A stretch of DNA of 64,000 nt from Pseudoduganella danionis. GTDB taxonomy: Bacteria > Pseudomonadota > Gammaproteobacteria > Burkholderiales > Burkholderiaceae_D. This document shows, in pieces, positions 27,899 through 37,429 of this stretch. Within the stretch, counting starts at the first letter, position 1; each line of letters begins with the position of its first letter. Both the position numbers and the translations under genes were made by a program. The notes below the pieces were generated by a model. That model was given only the letters and a program-made list of their open reading frames with translations. It made no database searches and was not told the origin of the DNA. The stretch lies in the NCBI RefSeq assembly GCF_009720775.1, contig NZ_WNKW01000009.1, positions 30,331-94,330 of the forward strand, written 5' to 3'.

Positions 27899-28162
27899 AT
27901 GGAAAAGATCCGTTTGGCCGAACATCAGCAATTGATCCTGCCGAAAAGCATCATCGAGCTTGCTGGCCTGCAAGCTCATGACCTGCTAGAGGTAAGTTAC
28001 AAAGACGGCAATATCATCCTTCGCCCTCTTAGAGCTTCACCGCTCCCGCCGCCAGCGAACGATGTGATGGCGTTTGCCGGTAGTTGTAGCGGCGCATGGG
28101 GCAACAACGCACGCGAAATCGCCCGGACGCTACAACAAGACCACACCTCATGGGAACGATAG
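27899..28162 (+). CDS. AbrB/MazE-like antitoxin of a VapBC-type pair
   Basis: An 87-residue protein with a swapped-hairpin AbrB-like N-terminus (IRLAEHQQLILPKSIIELAGLQAHDLLEVSYKDGNIILRPL) followed by a flexible toxin-binding tail. GGGAGG sits 8-13 bp before the ATG. Its last 13 bases overlap the PIN-domain gene, typical of a toxin-antitoxin operon where the first product represses the promoter and neutralises the toxin. Confidence 0.8.
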   Translation: MEKIRLAEHQQLILPKSIIELAGLQAHDLLEVSYKDGNIILRPLRASPLPPPANDVMAFAGSCSGAWGNNAREIARTLQQDHTSWER

Positions 28163-28602
28163 CTGACCTGCTGGTAGCCACTCGTGGCCACAAAATCTAC
28201 CTCGACACAAATATCTTCGTCTATTTTTTGGACAAGAATACGCAATTCTTTGACGCCGCGGCGGCGCTCATGCATTCGCTCGCGTCACGCCACGCCCACG
28301 CCTATACCGGCCAGATTGCTGTAGCCGAAACGATGGTAGGACCATACCGCAGTGGGAATCCCCGCCTGATAGCCAGCGCCCTGGCCTTCTTCGCACAAAA
28401 ACATGTCCTGACCGTGGTACGTCATGGTGACGGGGCCTACCAGCATGCAGCCCAATGCAGAGCGCAGACCGGCGTCAAGCTAATTGATGCGCTGCACATC
28501 GCGACGGCACTGCAAGCCCAGTGTCGCTACTTGATCACCAACGACAAAGCTATGCGCACCAGCGGACAATTGCAGATTTTGCAATTGAGTGACTACTGCT
28601 AA
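28150..28602 (+). CDS. PIN-domain ribonuclease toxin (VapC-like)
   Basis: This 150-residue PIN protein starts at the internal ATG 28150 (MGTIADLL), 13 bp inside the antitoxin gene. The acidic active-site residues are in place: Asp in IYLDTNIFVYFLD, Glu in VAETMVG, Asp in KLIDALHIATA and Asp in YLITNDKAM. VapC toxins cleave tRNA or rRNA. Seen motifs make the fold secure; the RNA target is unknown. Confidence 0.85.
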   Translation: MGTIADLLVATRGHKIYLDTNIFVYFLDKNTQFFDAAAALMHSLASRHAHAYTGQIAVAETMVGPYRSGNPRLIASALAFFAQKHVLTVVRHGDGAYQHAAQCRAQTGVKLIDALHIATALQAQCRYLITNDKAMRTSGQLQILQLSDYC

Positions 28603-28608
28603 CGCTGA

Positions 28609-29334
28609 CTAGTGAATAATCCGCGTCAGAAACTCGCGCGCACGTTCGGAGCGCGGGGCGGCGAAAAAGGCTTCCTTGCTGCTGTCTTCCACGATCCGGC
28701 CCTGGTCCATGAACAGCACCCGATTGGCCACGCGCCGCGCAAAGCCCATTTCGTGCGTCACCACCATCATGGTCATGCCGTCCTGCGCCAGCCCCACCAT
28801 CACGTCCAGCACTTCGTTGATCATTTCCGGATCGAGCGCCGAGGTGGGTTCATCGAACAGCATGGCGATGGGGTCCATGGCCAGCGCCCGGGCGATCGCC
28901 ACGCGCTGCTGCTGGCCACCCGAGAGTTGGCTGGGGAATTTGTCTTGCTGGCCCAGCAGCCCTACCCGCTCCAGATAATGCAGCCCGCGCGCCACGGCTT
29001 CCTCGCGGCTACGCCCCAGCACCTTGATCTGCCCCAGCGTCAGGTTGTCGCGCACGGACAGGTGGGGGAACAGCTCGAAATTCTGGAATACCATGCCGAT
29101 CCGTGCCCGTAGCGCCGACAGATCGGTAGCCTTGTCATTAACCTTGACGCCATCCACGCGGATTTCCCCCTGCTGCACGGGTTCCAGCCCGTTCACCGTC
29201 TTGATCAGGGTAGATTTGCCCGAGCCGGACGGCCCGCAGATCACCATTACATCACCCTTTGCTACCCGTGCCGAGCAATCCGTGAGCACCTGAAACTGGC
29301 CATACCACTTGCTGACGTTGTTAATTTCGATCAT
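28609..29334 (-). CDS. Polar amino-acid ABC transporter ATP-binding protein (GlnQ/GltL type)
   Basis: The 241-residue ATPase has Walker A GPSGSGKST, signature LSGGQQQRVAIARAL, Walker B MLFDEPTSALDPE and the H-loop VTHEMGFARR. The subfamily powers glutamate/glutamine/aspartate importers. No permease or binding protein adjoins it, unlike the usual gltIJKL arrangement. The frame continues in phase upstream of 29334 into a sequence that reads like a signal peptide (MKLLASLAVSLWAGVLSSACS), possibly debris of a lost binding-protein gene. I start at MIEINNVSKWYG. Confidence 0.9.
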   Translation of the reverse strand: MIEINNVSKWYGQFQVLTDCSARVAKGDVMVICGPSGSGKSTLIKTVNGLEPVQQGEIRVDGVKVNDKATDLSALRARIGMVFQNFELFPHLSVRDNLTLGQIKVLGRSREEAVARGLHYLERVGLLGQQDKFPSQLSGGQQQRVAIARALAMDPIAMLFDEPTSALDPEMINEVLDVMVGLAQDGMTMMVVTHEMGFARRVANRVLFMDQGRIVEDSSKEAFFAAPRSERAREFLTRIIH

Positions 29335-29550
29335 ATTTGAGCTGCTTAAAAAAACCGCACCAGCGGCTGTGGATGCGGCGCTGCAAGCGCTTGACAGCAC
29401 TCCGGCCCACAAGGATACTGCCAAACTTGCCAATAGTTTCATCAGCCGGACCATAAAATACCAGCTGCAGCCCGCGCCAGAACCTCTATGCGGCGGCCAC
29501 CCCGCCCTCTGCGCAGGCACAGAGAGACACTACCACAGGGAACACACAAC

Positions 29551-30804
29551 ATGCAGAAACAAAGCCGATTGACCACTTACATCCTCGTGGGCCTAGCGCT
29601 CGGCATCTTCGCCGGCTACCTCGCCAACGTCAACATGGCCAAACCGGTGGAGTTTGCCGATTACATGGCGCTGATCACCACCCTGTTCCTGCGCCTGATT
29701 AAGATGATTATCGCGCCGCTGGTGTTCTCCACGCTGGTGTGCGGCATCGCCAAAATGGGTGATGCCTCGGAAGTGGGCCGCATCGGCCTGAAAACGCTGG
29801 GCTGGTTCTTCGTCGCTTCGGTGATGTCGCTGAGCCTCGGTCTGGTGCTGGTGAATATCTTCCGTCCCGGTGACGCGCTGCTGGGCCACATGGCCGCTAC
29901 CACCGGCAAGGTGGATCTGGTGACCTCGGGCCTGACGCTGAAAGAATTCGTCACCCACCTCGTGCCATCGTCCATCGTTGACGGCATGGCCAAGAACGAA
30001 ATCCTGCAGATCGTGATCTTCTCGCTGTTCTTCGGTTCCGCTGCGGCAGCCGTGGGCGACAAGGCCAAGGTCATGATCGACGCGCTCGACGGCGTGGCCC
30101 ACGTCATGCTGAAAGTCACCGGCTATGTGATGCAGTTCGCACCGATCGCCGTATTCGCCGCCGTATCGGGCGTGATCGCCAAAAACGGTCTGGGCGTGCT
30201 GTCCACCTATGGCGTATTCATGGCCGAGTTCTACTTCGGTATCGCCATGCTGTGGCTGCTGCTGATTATCGTCGGCTTCCTGTTCCTGAAAGGCCGCATC
30301 TTCTCGCTGCTGCGCGAACTACGCAGCCCTACCCTGCTGGCCTTCTCCACCGCTTCGAGCGAAGCGGCCTATCCGAAAACGCTGGAAGGTCTGGAGCGCT
30401 TCGGTGTGCGTAACCGTCTGGCCGCGTTCGTGCTGCCTATCGGCTACTCGTTCAACCTCGATGGCTCGATGATGTACTGCACCTTCGCCACCGTGTTCAT
30501 CGCCCAGGCCTACGGCATCGAAATGTCGCTGGGCCAGCAGATGACCATGATGATGGTGCTGATGCTGACCTCCAAAGGCATGGCCGGTGTGCCACGCGCT
30601 TCGCTGGTGGTGATCGCTGCCACGCTGGGCCAGTTCAACATTCCGGAAGCCGGCATGCTGCTGCTGCTTGGTATCGACCACTTCCTTGACATGGCCCGTT
30701 CCGCCACCAACGTAATCGGTAACGGCGTAGCCACCGCTGTCGTGGCCAAGTGGGAAGGCGAGCTGGCGGCGCCGGGCGAAACCGATATGGTCCGCGCACG
30801 CTAA
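29551..30804 (+). CDS. Dicarboxylate/amino-acid:cation symporter (DAACS family)
   Basis: A 417-residue membrane transporter of the GltP/DctA family. Conserved parts include LIKMIIAPLVFSTLVCGI (helix 2), the re-entrant serine-rich loop STASSEAAYP, and SFNLDGSMMYCTFATVFIAQA plus the C-terminal DMARSATNVIGNGVATAVVAKWE with the aspartate and asparagine that bind substrate and cation. Likely substrates are glutamate, aspartate or C4-dicarboxylates. AGGG lies 10 bp before the ATG at 29551. Confidence 0.93.
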   Translation: MQKQSRLTTYILVGLALGIFAGYLANVNMAKPVEFADYMALITTLFLRLIKMIIAPLVFSTLVCGIAKMGDASEVGRIGLKTLGWFFVASVMSLSLGLVLVNIFRPGDALLGHMAATTGKVDLVTSGLTLKEFVTHLVPSSIVDGMAKNEILQIVIFSLFFGSAAAAVGDKAKVMIDALDGVAHVMLKVTGYVMQFAPIAVFAAVSGVIAKNGLGVLSTYGVFMAEFYFGIAMLWLLLIIVGFLFLKGRIFSLLRELRSPTLLAFSTASSEAAYPKTLEGLERFGVRNRLAAFVLPIGYSFNLDGSMMYCTFATVFIAQAYGIEMSLGQQMTMMMVLMLTSKGMAGVPRASLVVIAATLGQFNIPEAGMLLLLGIDHFLDMARSATNVIGNGVATAVVAKWEGELAAPGETDMVRAR

Positions 30805-30823
30805 GACACTGCCCTCCGCACAA

Positions 30824-30851
30824 AACAAAGGCCGCTAATGCGGCCTTTGTT
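30824..30851 (+). terminator. Rho-independent terminator after the DAACS symporter
   Basis: A 12-bp stem with loop TAAT (core AAAGGCCGC/GCGGCCTTT), 20 bp after the stop codon. The short T-run makes it moderately strong; it could serve the opposite gene too. Confidence 0.7.
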
Positions 30852-30874
30852 GTTTCCGGCGTCAGCCCTCGCGC

Positions 30875-32311
30875 TTAGGGCTGGCCAGCGTAAGTACGCA
30901 CCAGTTCATGCAAGAAGGCGCGGCCTTCCATCAGCGACTGTACGCCGATGTATTCGTTGAGGCCATGGATATTGCCCAGATCCGGCGTGAGGAATATCCC
31001 GCTGATGCCATAGGTAGGAATACCGGCTGCATTGAGGAACTGGCCGTCCGTCGCGCCCGATTGCAGGATAGGCAGCACGGGCACATTGGGCCACATTTTC
31101 GCCGTCAGCTTTTCTACCGGCTCCATGATGGCACGGGTCAGTTCCGGCGGCGCCGAGTTCTCGCCACGGATTTCCAGCGTCTCCACTTTCACGGCCGGAT
31201 CGTTGATGGCCTTGACCAGCGCGAGACGTACTTCCTCCTGCGATACACCGGGGAAGATACGGCAGTTGACGTTGGCGCGTGCGCGCTGCGGCAGAGCATT
31301 GGTGGCATGGCCCGCATCGAGCATGGTCGCCACGCAGGTGGTGTGCAGCATGGTGGCCCAGCTGATATCGCGGCTATCAAGCAGCGCTACCGACTTGGCA
31401 TCTTTCGGATTCTTCTCCACCGCCAGCATGGCCTTGGCCACATCCGGATGGCCTTCAGCGGCCTGTATCTTGGCCATGCCTTTCAGGTAACCACGGCTGC
31501 CATCCGTGAGCTGGTTAGGGAAGCTGAAGGTCTCGATTTTTTTCAGTGCACCGGCCAGCTGGTAGATGGCATTGATCTTCTGCGGACGCGAGCTGTGGCC
31601 ACCACGGTTGGTCACTTCGAGGCGGTAGTTCTGCGCCACTTTTTCGCCCGCCTGCACCGTCATTGATACACGGCGGCCGGCGGCATTGAGTTCACCGCCA
31701 GCGCCTTCATTCAGCGCAAAGCCTGCATCGATTAGTTCGCGGCGGTTCTTGGTCAGCCATTCGGCACCGTTGAAAGCGCCAGCCGTCTCTTCGCCGCAGG
31801 TCAGCGCCATCTTCAGCGTATGACGCGGCACATAGCCTTCCGACTTGAAGCGCACCAGCGTATCGGCCCAGATGGCCGCCTGCGCCTTGTCATCCACCAC
31901 GCCACGGGCGAAGAACTTGCCGTCTTCCTCGATCAGCGTGAACGGATCACGGGTCCAGTCTTCGCGCTTGGCTTCCACCACATCGATGTGCGCCAGCAGC
32001 AGGATGGCCTTGGCTTTCGGGTCACTTCCCGGCAGCACGGCCACCAGACCGCCTTCCTTCGGATGCGCCGGATCGGCAAACAGATGCAGGTCCGCTTCCG
32101 GGAAGCCGGCCGTTTTCAGACGTGCAGCGATGCGCTCGGCCGCCAGCGTGCAGCTACCGGACGACAGCGTGGTATTGGTTTCTACCAGCTCTTTGTACAG
32201 CGCGCGGAATTGCTGCTCACTCGGATCGGAACTGGCATATGCGCTCTGCACGCAGGCCATCAGCAGACTGGCTGCTCCCAGCATCGAAAGGGACTTCATC
32301 GGAGACTTCAT
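30875..32311 (-). CDS. Exported M20/M28-type zinc metallopeptidase
   Basis: The 478-residue protein starts MKSPMKSLSMLGAASLLMAC; the N-terminus is either a cleaved signal peptide (after AYA) or a lipoprotein signal, as LMAC is a weak lipobox. M20 metal-site motifs are LLLAHIDVVEAKREDW, GVVDDKAQAA and the catalytic GEETAGAFNG. The dimerisation domain occupies roughly residues 235-350. Probably a periplasmic carboxypeptidase or dipeptidase. AAGGAAG precedes the ATG. Confidence 0.9.
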   Translation of the reverse strand: MKSPMKSLSMLGAASLLMACVQSAYASSDPSEQQFRALYKELVETNTTLSSGSCTLAAERIAARLKTAGFPEADLHLFADPAHPKEGGLVAVLPGSDPKAKAILLLAHIDVVEAKREDWTRDPFTLIEEDGKFFARGVVDDKAQAAIWADTLVRFKSEGYVPRHTLKMALTCGEETAGAFNGAEWLTKNRRELIDAGFALNEGAGGELNAAGRRVSMTVQAGEKVAQNYRLEVTNRGGHSSRPQKINAIYQLAGALKKIETFSFPNQLTDGSRGYLKGMAKIQAAEGHPDVAKAMLAVEKNPKDAKSVALLDSRDISWATMLHTTCVATMLDAGHATNALPQRARANVNCRIFPGVSQEEVRLALVKAINDPAVKVETLEIRGENSAPPELTRAIMEPVEKLTAKMWPNVPVLPILQSGATDGQFLNAAGIPTYGISGIFLTPDLGNIHGLNEYIGVQSLMEGRAFLHELVRTYAGQP

Positions 32312-32321
32312 CTTGGCTTCC

Positions 32322-34181
32322 TTATTTTAATGAAACTGCTTGTTCCAGATCGCTGGCTGGCGATGCGGGGTTTTCTTCGGCCGACGCCTGCTGGCGTTGC
32401 CACATCTGCGCATACAGGCCGTTCGCGGCGAGCAGGCTCTGATGGGTGCCACGCTCGACGATGCGGCCATGATCGAGTACCAGTATCTGCTCGGCGTCTG
32501 CCACGGTGGACAGACGGTGGGCGATGACCATGGTGGTGCGGTTGCGCGCGATTTCCTTGAGCTGCTGCTGGATCGCCTGCTCGGCCTTGGAGTCCAGCGC
32601 CGAAGTGGCTTCATCGAAAATCAGGATGGCCGGATTCTTCAGCAGGGTGCGGGCGATCGCCACGCGCTGCTTCTCGCCACCGGATAGCTTCAGCCCGCGC
32701 TCGCCCACCATGGTGGCATAGCCATCGGGCAGGCTCTCGACGAAATCGTGTATGGACGCCGCACGCGCTGCCGCCACGATCTGCTCGTGCGTGGCACCCG
32801 GCTTGCCGTAGGCGATGTTGTATTCGATGGTGTCATTGAACAGCACAGTATCCTGCGGCACGATGCCGATGGCGTGGCGCAGCGAGTCCTGCGTGATGGC
32901 ACGCAGATCCTGCCCATCGATGGTGATGCTGCCCTGATTGACTTCATAGAAGCGGAACAGCAATCGTGACAACGTCGACTTGCCCGAACCGCTATGTCCC
33001 ACCACGGCCGTGGTGGTACCAGCGGCAATCGTAAAGTCCACCCCGAACAGGATCTGGCGTTTCGGGTCGTAGCTGAACTCCACGTGATTGAAGCGCACTT
33101 CGGCACCGTGGGTCTGCAGCGGTTTGGCATCGGGCGCATCGGCCACTTCGCGGTTCTGATCCAGCAGCGAGAACAGCTTCTCCATATCGGCCAGGCTTTG
33201 CTTGATCTCGCGGTAGATCACGCCGAGGAAGTTGAGCGGAATGTACAACTGGATCATGAAGGCATTCACCAGCACCAGATCACCGAGCGTCATCTTGCCG
33301 TCGATGACGCCCTGCGTGGCGCGCCACAGGATCAGCGTCACCGCCGTAGCGATGATCAGCGACTGGCCCGTATTCAGCAGCGACAGCGAAGTCTGCGATT
33401 TCACCGCCGCCGATTCGTAGCGCTGCAGCCCTTCGTCATAGCGCTTGGCCTCGTAGTCCTCGTTACCGAAGTATTTCACCGTCTCGTAATTGAGCAGCGA
33501 ATCGATCGCCTTGGTATTCGCCTTGGAATCGAGGTCGTTCATGGCGCGGCGGAAGTGGGTGCGCCAGTCGGTGATAAAGATGGTAAACGATATATACGTG
33601 ACCAGTGCCACCACCGTAATCACGGTGAACCAGATGTCGTAATGGGTGACGAGGTAGCCCAGTACCAGCGCGATCTCCACCAGTGTGGGCAGAATATTAA
33701 ACAGCGTGTAGGAAATCAGCGAACCCACGGCGCGCGTGCCACGTTCGATATCGCGCGTCATGCCGCCCGTCTGACGGTTCAGGTGGAAGCGCAGCGACAG
33801 CGCATGCAGATGGCGGAACACCTTGAGCGCAATGGTGCGCACGGCACGCTGCGTCACGCGCGCAAACAGAAACTCGCGCAACTCGGTGAACAAGGTAGTT
33901 GATACGCGCAGCACGCCATATGCCACCAGTGCGCCCAACGGCAGCACCAGCAGCGCTTGCGGGTGGCTGGGCGAAATGGTCATCTGGTCGATCAGGCTCT
34001 TCATCACCACCGGCACGCCCACGTTGGCCAGCTTGGCGCCCACTAGACAGCCTAGCGCCAGCAGCACGCGCCATTTGTACACCCACAGATAGGGCAGCAG
34101 AGTCTTGATGGTAGCCATATCGCTACGGGTAGCGGCAGTCTGGCTGGCGGGAGCTGGCGAGGAATTAGAATAGCGGCGCAT
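32322..34181 (-). CDS. Atm1/ABCB7-type ABC exporter (fused permease and ATPase)
   Basis: This 619-residue half-transporter has six membrane helices in its first 330 residues and an ATPase with GHSGSGKST, LSGGEKQRVAIARTL and ILIFDEATSALD. The phrase LLNYETVKYFGNEDYEAKRYDEGL is the hallmark of the mitochondrial Atm1/ABCB7 branch, whose bacterial members export glutathione-linked metal or sulfur compounds. I start at MRRYSNSS (34181). It is divergent from the thioesterase gene. Confidence 0.9.
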   Translation of the reverse strand: MRRYSNSSPAPASQTAATRSDMATIKTLLPYLWVYKWRVLLALGCLVGAKLANVGVPVVMKSLIDQMTISPSHPQALLVLPLGALVAYGVLRVSTTLFTELREFLFARVTQRAVRTIALKVFRHLHALSLRFHLNRQTGGMTRDIERGTRAVGSLISYTLFNILPTLVEIALVLGYLVTHYDIWFTVITVVALVTYISFTIFITDWRTHFRRAMNDLDSKANTKAIDSLLNYETVKYFGNEDYEAKRYDEGLQRYESAAVKSQTSLSLLNTGQSLIIATAVTLILWRATQGVIDGKMTLGDLVLVNAFMIQLYIPLNFLGVIYREIKQSLADMEKLFSLLDQNREVADAPDAKPLQTHGAEVRFNHVEFSYDPKRQILFGVDFTIAAGTTTAVVGHSGSGKSTLSRLLFRFYEVNQGSITIDGQDLRAITQDSLRHAIGIVPQDTVLFNDTIEYNIAYGKPGATHEQIVAAARAASIHDFVESLPDGYATMVGERGLKLSGGEKQRVAIARTLLKNPAILIFDEATSALDSKAEQAIQQQLKEIARNRTTMVIAHRLSTVADAEQILVLDHGRIVERGTHQSLLAANGLYAQMWQRQQASAEENPASPASDLEQAVSLK

Positions 34182-34242
34182 GGCGAAGGTCGGCGTTTTA
34201 TGGTTCAATCCCGTTAATTGTAGCCCTTCAAGAGATTTCACG

Positions 34243-34692
34243 ATGACCACCCCTGAAAATACCCCAGCCGTTGCCGTTCAAACCATCAACCGCGGTCTGC
34301 CCGCCGGTAAGATGCCGGAACTGCGCATGATGCCCGCGCCCTCCGATGCCAACGTGTATGGCGACGTATTCGGCGGCTGGATCATGGCGCAGGTCGACAT
34401 TGCCGGCTCGCTGCCTGCTACCCGTCGCGCCAATGGCCGCGTTGCTACGATTTCGGTGAACTCCTTTGTTTTCAAAAATCCCGTATTCGTGGGCGATCTG
34501 CTGTCCTTCTACGCCGACATCGTCCGCGTGGGCAACACCTCGATCACCGTCAACGTCGAGGTGTACGCCGAGCGCAACCGCCTGCAGGCCGACACCGTCA
34601 AAGTAACGGAAGCCACCCTGACCTATGTGGCCACGGACTCGGACCGCAAGCCGCGCAAAGTGCCGCCTATCGAAACCCTGCTGCACCCATAA
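34243..34692 (+). CDS. Acyl-CoA thioesterase (hotdog fold, YciA-like)
   Basis: A 149-residue hotdog protein with MPAPSDANVYGDVFGGWIMAQVDIAGS (catalytic Asp region) and VATISVNSFVFKNPVFVGDLLSFYADI. Such enzymes release free fatty acids from acyl-CoA in the cytoplasm. The ATG at 34243 is preferred to the longer frame because family members begin here and AAGAG lies upstream. Confidence 0.9.
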   Translation: MTTPENTPAVAVQTINRGLPAGKMPELRMMPAPSDANVYGDVFGGWIMAQVDIAGSLPATRRANGRVATISVNSFVFKNPVFVGDLLSFYADIVRVGNTSITVNVEVYAERNRLQADTVKVTEATLTYVATDSDRKPRKVPPIETLLHP

Positions 34693-34720
34693 CAGCCATT
34701 TCAACGCGCCCTGCACCAGC

Positions 34721-36292
34721 ATGGACAGTCCGCGCCGCCAGTTTCTGCTGACCGGCGCCCGTCTGGGTGCGCTGGCGGCATCCAGCCTGACAGGCAATGC
34801 AAGTGCCATGCCTGCCAGCGCCAGCAACTACCCATTCAGTCTCGGCGTGGCCTCCGGTTCGCCGCTGCCGAATGCGGTGGTGATCTGGACCCGCATTCTG
34901 CACGATCCTTTCAATGCCGCCACCACGCCGCCACTGGTGTATGTAGTACGCTGGCAGATGGCGGAAGACGAGCAGTTCCGCCGTATCGTGGCCGAAGGTT
35001 CGGCCAGCGCTGCACCGGCGCTGGCGCATAGCGTCCACGTCGATGTGACAGGGCTGGCACCCGAGCGCTGGTACTGGTACCGCTTCATGCTGGGCGATGC
35101 CGTCAGTCCGGTGGGACGCACGCGCACCGCGCCAGCCGCAGGCAGCATGCCCGCCCAGCTCAAGCTGGCCGTGGCCTCCTGCCAGCACTGGGAATTCGGC
35201 AGCTATGCGGCGCACCGCCATATCGCGGCTGCCGCGCCCGATCTGGTGGCCTTCCTCGGCGATTACATCTACGAATGGGGGCCGTACCAGCGCCAGCATC
35301 CGGCCAGTGCCGTGCGCAGCAACGAGAGCTTCACGCTGGCCGAATATCGCGCGCGCTACGCCCAATACAAAAGCGACGCCGACCTGCAGGCTGCCCATCT
35401 GGTCGCACCATGGATAGTCACATGGGATGACCATGAGGTAGCCAACGACTATGCGAACGACCGCGACGAACGCCTCGCACCCGACTTCCTGGCGCGCCGT
35501 GCCGCTGCCTATCAGGCCTTCTACGAGCACATGCCGCTGCGTTTGCCGCCGGCCGACTTCGCCAATCTGCGCATGTACCAGCGCTATGACTGGGGCCAGC
35601 TAGCGCGCTTCCATGTGCTCGATGATCGCCAGTACCGCGCCTACCAGCCCTGCACGCCGGCCGGCCGTGGTGGATCCAGTTCCGTACTGGAGCGGGCCTG
35701 CACAGCCCTCAACGATCCAGCCCGTAGCATGCTGGGGCCGGAGCAGCAGCGCTGGCTCGAGCAGGGGCTGGCCAGTTCCACCGCGCGCTGGAACATACTG
35801 GCCCAACAGACGCTGATGGCGCCCAACAGCCAGCTGCCGCTACTGCATGACGATGATGGCCGCTACTGGACCGACGGCTGGGATGGTTATCCGGCCGCAC
35901 GCCAGCGCCTGTTCGATGCTCTGCAAAACAGCCGCGCCAGCAATCCGCTCATTCTCGGTGGCGACGTGCACAGCTTCTTTGCGGCGGAACTCAACCGCCT
36001 GCCTACACGGCCACGCTCGCCCACCAATCCTGTGATTGCGACGGAATTCGTCGGCACCTCCGTCACCTCGTCATCGCGCCCGCAAGCCCGCACCGAGCAG
36101 TACGTCAGCATGAACCACAGCTTACGCTATGGCCGCAGCGACAAGCGCGGCTTTATGCTGCTGCACCTCACGCCGGCCGACTGCACCACCCTGTTCCTCG
36201 CGCTGGACGACGTGCATCAGGCTGACAGCGCCATCCGCACCTGCGCCAGCTTCCTCGTCCAGAATGGCCGCGCGGGCCTGATCCGTACTTAA
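34721..36292 (+). CDS. phoD: PhoD-family alkaline phosphatase/phosphodiesterase, Tat-exported
   Basis: The 523-residue protein starts with a twin-arginine signal (SPRRQFLLTG, residues 3-12). Motifs of the calcium/iron PhoD enzymes follow: SGSPLPNAVVIWTRI, VASCQHWE, FLGDYIYEWG, WDDHEVANDY and LGGDVHSFFAAEL. It would cleave phosphate mono- and diesters in the periplasm. It lies 28 bp after the thioesterase gene but has its own signal and no obvious functional link. Confidence 0.93.
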   Translation: MDSPRRQFLLTGARLGALAASSLTGNASAMPASASNYPFSLGVASGSPLPNAVVIWTRILHDPFNAATTPPLVYVVRWQMAEDEQFRRIVAEGSASAAPALAHSVHVDVTGLAPERWYWYRFMLGDAVSPVGRTRTAPAAGSMPAQLKLAVASCQHWEFGSYAAHRHIAAAAPDLVAFLGDYIYEWGPYQRQHPASAVRSNESFTLAEYRARYAQYKSDADLQAAHLVAPWIVTWDDHEVANDYANDRDERLAPDFLARRAAAYQAFYEHMPLRLPPADFANLRMYQRYDWGQLARFHVLDDRQYRAYQPCTPAGRGGSSSVLERACTALNDPARSMLGPEQQRWLEQGLASSTARWNILAQQTLMAPNSQLPLLHDDDGRYWTDGWDGYPAARQRLFDALQNSRASNPLILGGDVHSFFAAELNRLPTRPRSPTNPVIATEFVGTSVTSSSRPQARTEQYVSMNHSLRYGRSDKRGFMLLHLTPADCTTLFLALDDVHQADSAIRTCASFLVQNGRAGLIRT

Positions 36293-36597
36293 AGCTGGGT
36301 TGCGAGTGCAGCCACCATCAGCATTTCTGGATATCCACATGCGCTTTCTGCAGGGCGTTTTCAACGAAGACATGGAACAGCCCGAAACATCGTACTCGCC
36401 CAGGGCATGGTATCGGCGACATATTGCAGGGAAGCTGCCATTGTGCCGCGCCCCGCGCGGCGCCACCGTTGCGGCGTGCTAGCCACACTTGCTTGCATGT
36501 TGAGCAGGAAAAAATTTACTCTTTGAAATTTACTTGGCATAATTCTATTTACATTGAGTAAATAATTTTATCCATTAAATAACTCCGAGAGGCACTC
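36293..36597. other. Intergenic region, AT-rich promoter zone of the PEP-CTERM gene
   Basis: The first 190 bp hold nothing I can identify. The last 100 bp turn AT-rich and include TTTAC-ATTGA-GTAAA (about 36549-36563), a short inverted repeat ahead of the PEP-CTERM gene. I looked for a sigma-54 promoter and did not find one. Confidence 0.4.
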
Positions 36598-37425
36598 ATG
36601 AACAAACTGTCCGCCCTGATCGCCGCATCGCTGGCCACTGTTTCCTTCTCGGCCGCCGCCGGTCCAGTGTTCAGCGCCGCTAACCTCAACGCCAGCCAGA
36701 CCTTCCGGGACGCTCTGGGGCCAACCACCATGACGCTGGCCTACGATGGCAGCAGCTATTGGAGCGCTTCGGGCGGCAGTTCCGACGGCGTGCGCTACGC
36801 CAACTACGACGCCGCCGGCAATATAGTCGCCACCTATGCATCGGGCCTGGACTTCCGCTCGGTGTTCACTTCCGGCAGCACGGTGCTGGCGCGGGCCTAT
36901 AATTCCGGCACGATCTACCAGCAATCTGCACCCGGCGTGTTCAGCTCCCTGCTGACCCTGACCGGCGGCACGCTGGACAGCCAGGCGGCGGTGGTCAAGG
37001 ACGGCGCCAACTACATCAGCCTTCAATACGGCCAGGTATTGCAATGGGACACCAGCGGCGCCTACCTCGGAGCAGTCGCACTGAGCGGCTTCGGCACCCA
37101 GAGCGGTGAAGACTATTACCCGCAGGGACGTGGTGTCGCAGTGGTCGGCAACTACTGGCTAACCTACAACAGCGGCAACCTCAGCGCGTGGGATCATGCC
37201 GGCAACCGCGTCGATGAGACCGCCCTGGTCGGCGCCGGCACCGGCTTCGACAGCAACTTCAGCCTGAGCTACGCCAACAACAAGGTCTTCGTCGTTGACA
37301 GCGCCGGCCAGACCTGGCGCGGCTACGAAGTCACGGCGGCGGTACCGGAACCGGAAACCTACGCCATGCTGCTGGCCGGCCTGGCCATGCTGGGCGTCGC
37401 CGCCCGCCGCCGCAACCAGGCCTGA
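36598..37425 (+). CDS. PEP-CTERM sorted exoprotein, unknown function
   Basis: The 275-residue protein has an N-terminal signal peptide (MNKLSALIAASLATVSFSAAAG) and the C-terminal sorting signal VPEPETYAMLLAGLAMLGVAARRR: PEP motif, membrane helix, arginine cluster. Exosortase (XrtA/EpsH type) would cut it and the product is usually linked to exopolysaccharide or biofilm. The middle is a Gly/Ser/Tyr/Asn-rich beta-type sequence without known domain. CGAGAGG precedes the ATG. No exosortase or EPS genes are in the window. Confidence 0.88.
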   Translation: MNKLSALIAASLATVSFSAAAGPVFSAANLNASQTFRDALGPTTMTLAYDGSSYWSASGGSSDGVRYANYDAAGNIVATYASGLDFRSVFTSGSTVLARAYNSGTIYQQSAPGVFSSLLTLTGGTLDSQAAVVKDGANYISLQYGQVLQWDTSGAYLGAVALSGFGTQSGEDYYPQGRGVAVVGNYWLTYNSGNLSAWDHAGNRVDETALVGAGTGFDSNFSLSYANNKVFVVDSAGQTWRGYEVTAAVPEPETYAMLLAGLAMLGVAARRRNQA

Positions 37426-37429
37426 GCCT

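Noticed and set aside
36300..36482. A 60-codon frame between phoD and the PEP-CTERM gene
   Set aside because: No ribosome site, no recognisable product, unusual composition; treated as intergenic.
36500..36597. A sigma-54 promoter before the PEP-CTERM gene
   Set aside because: A TGGCAT is present but the GC element at the right distance is missing.
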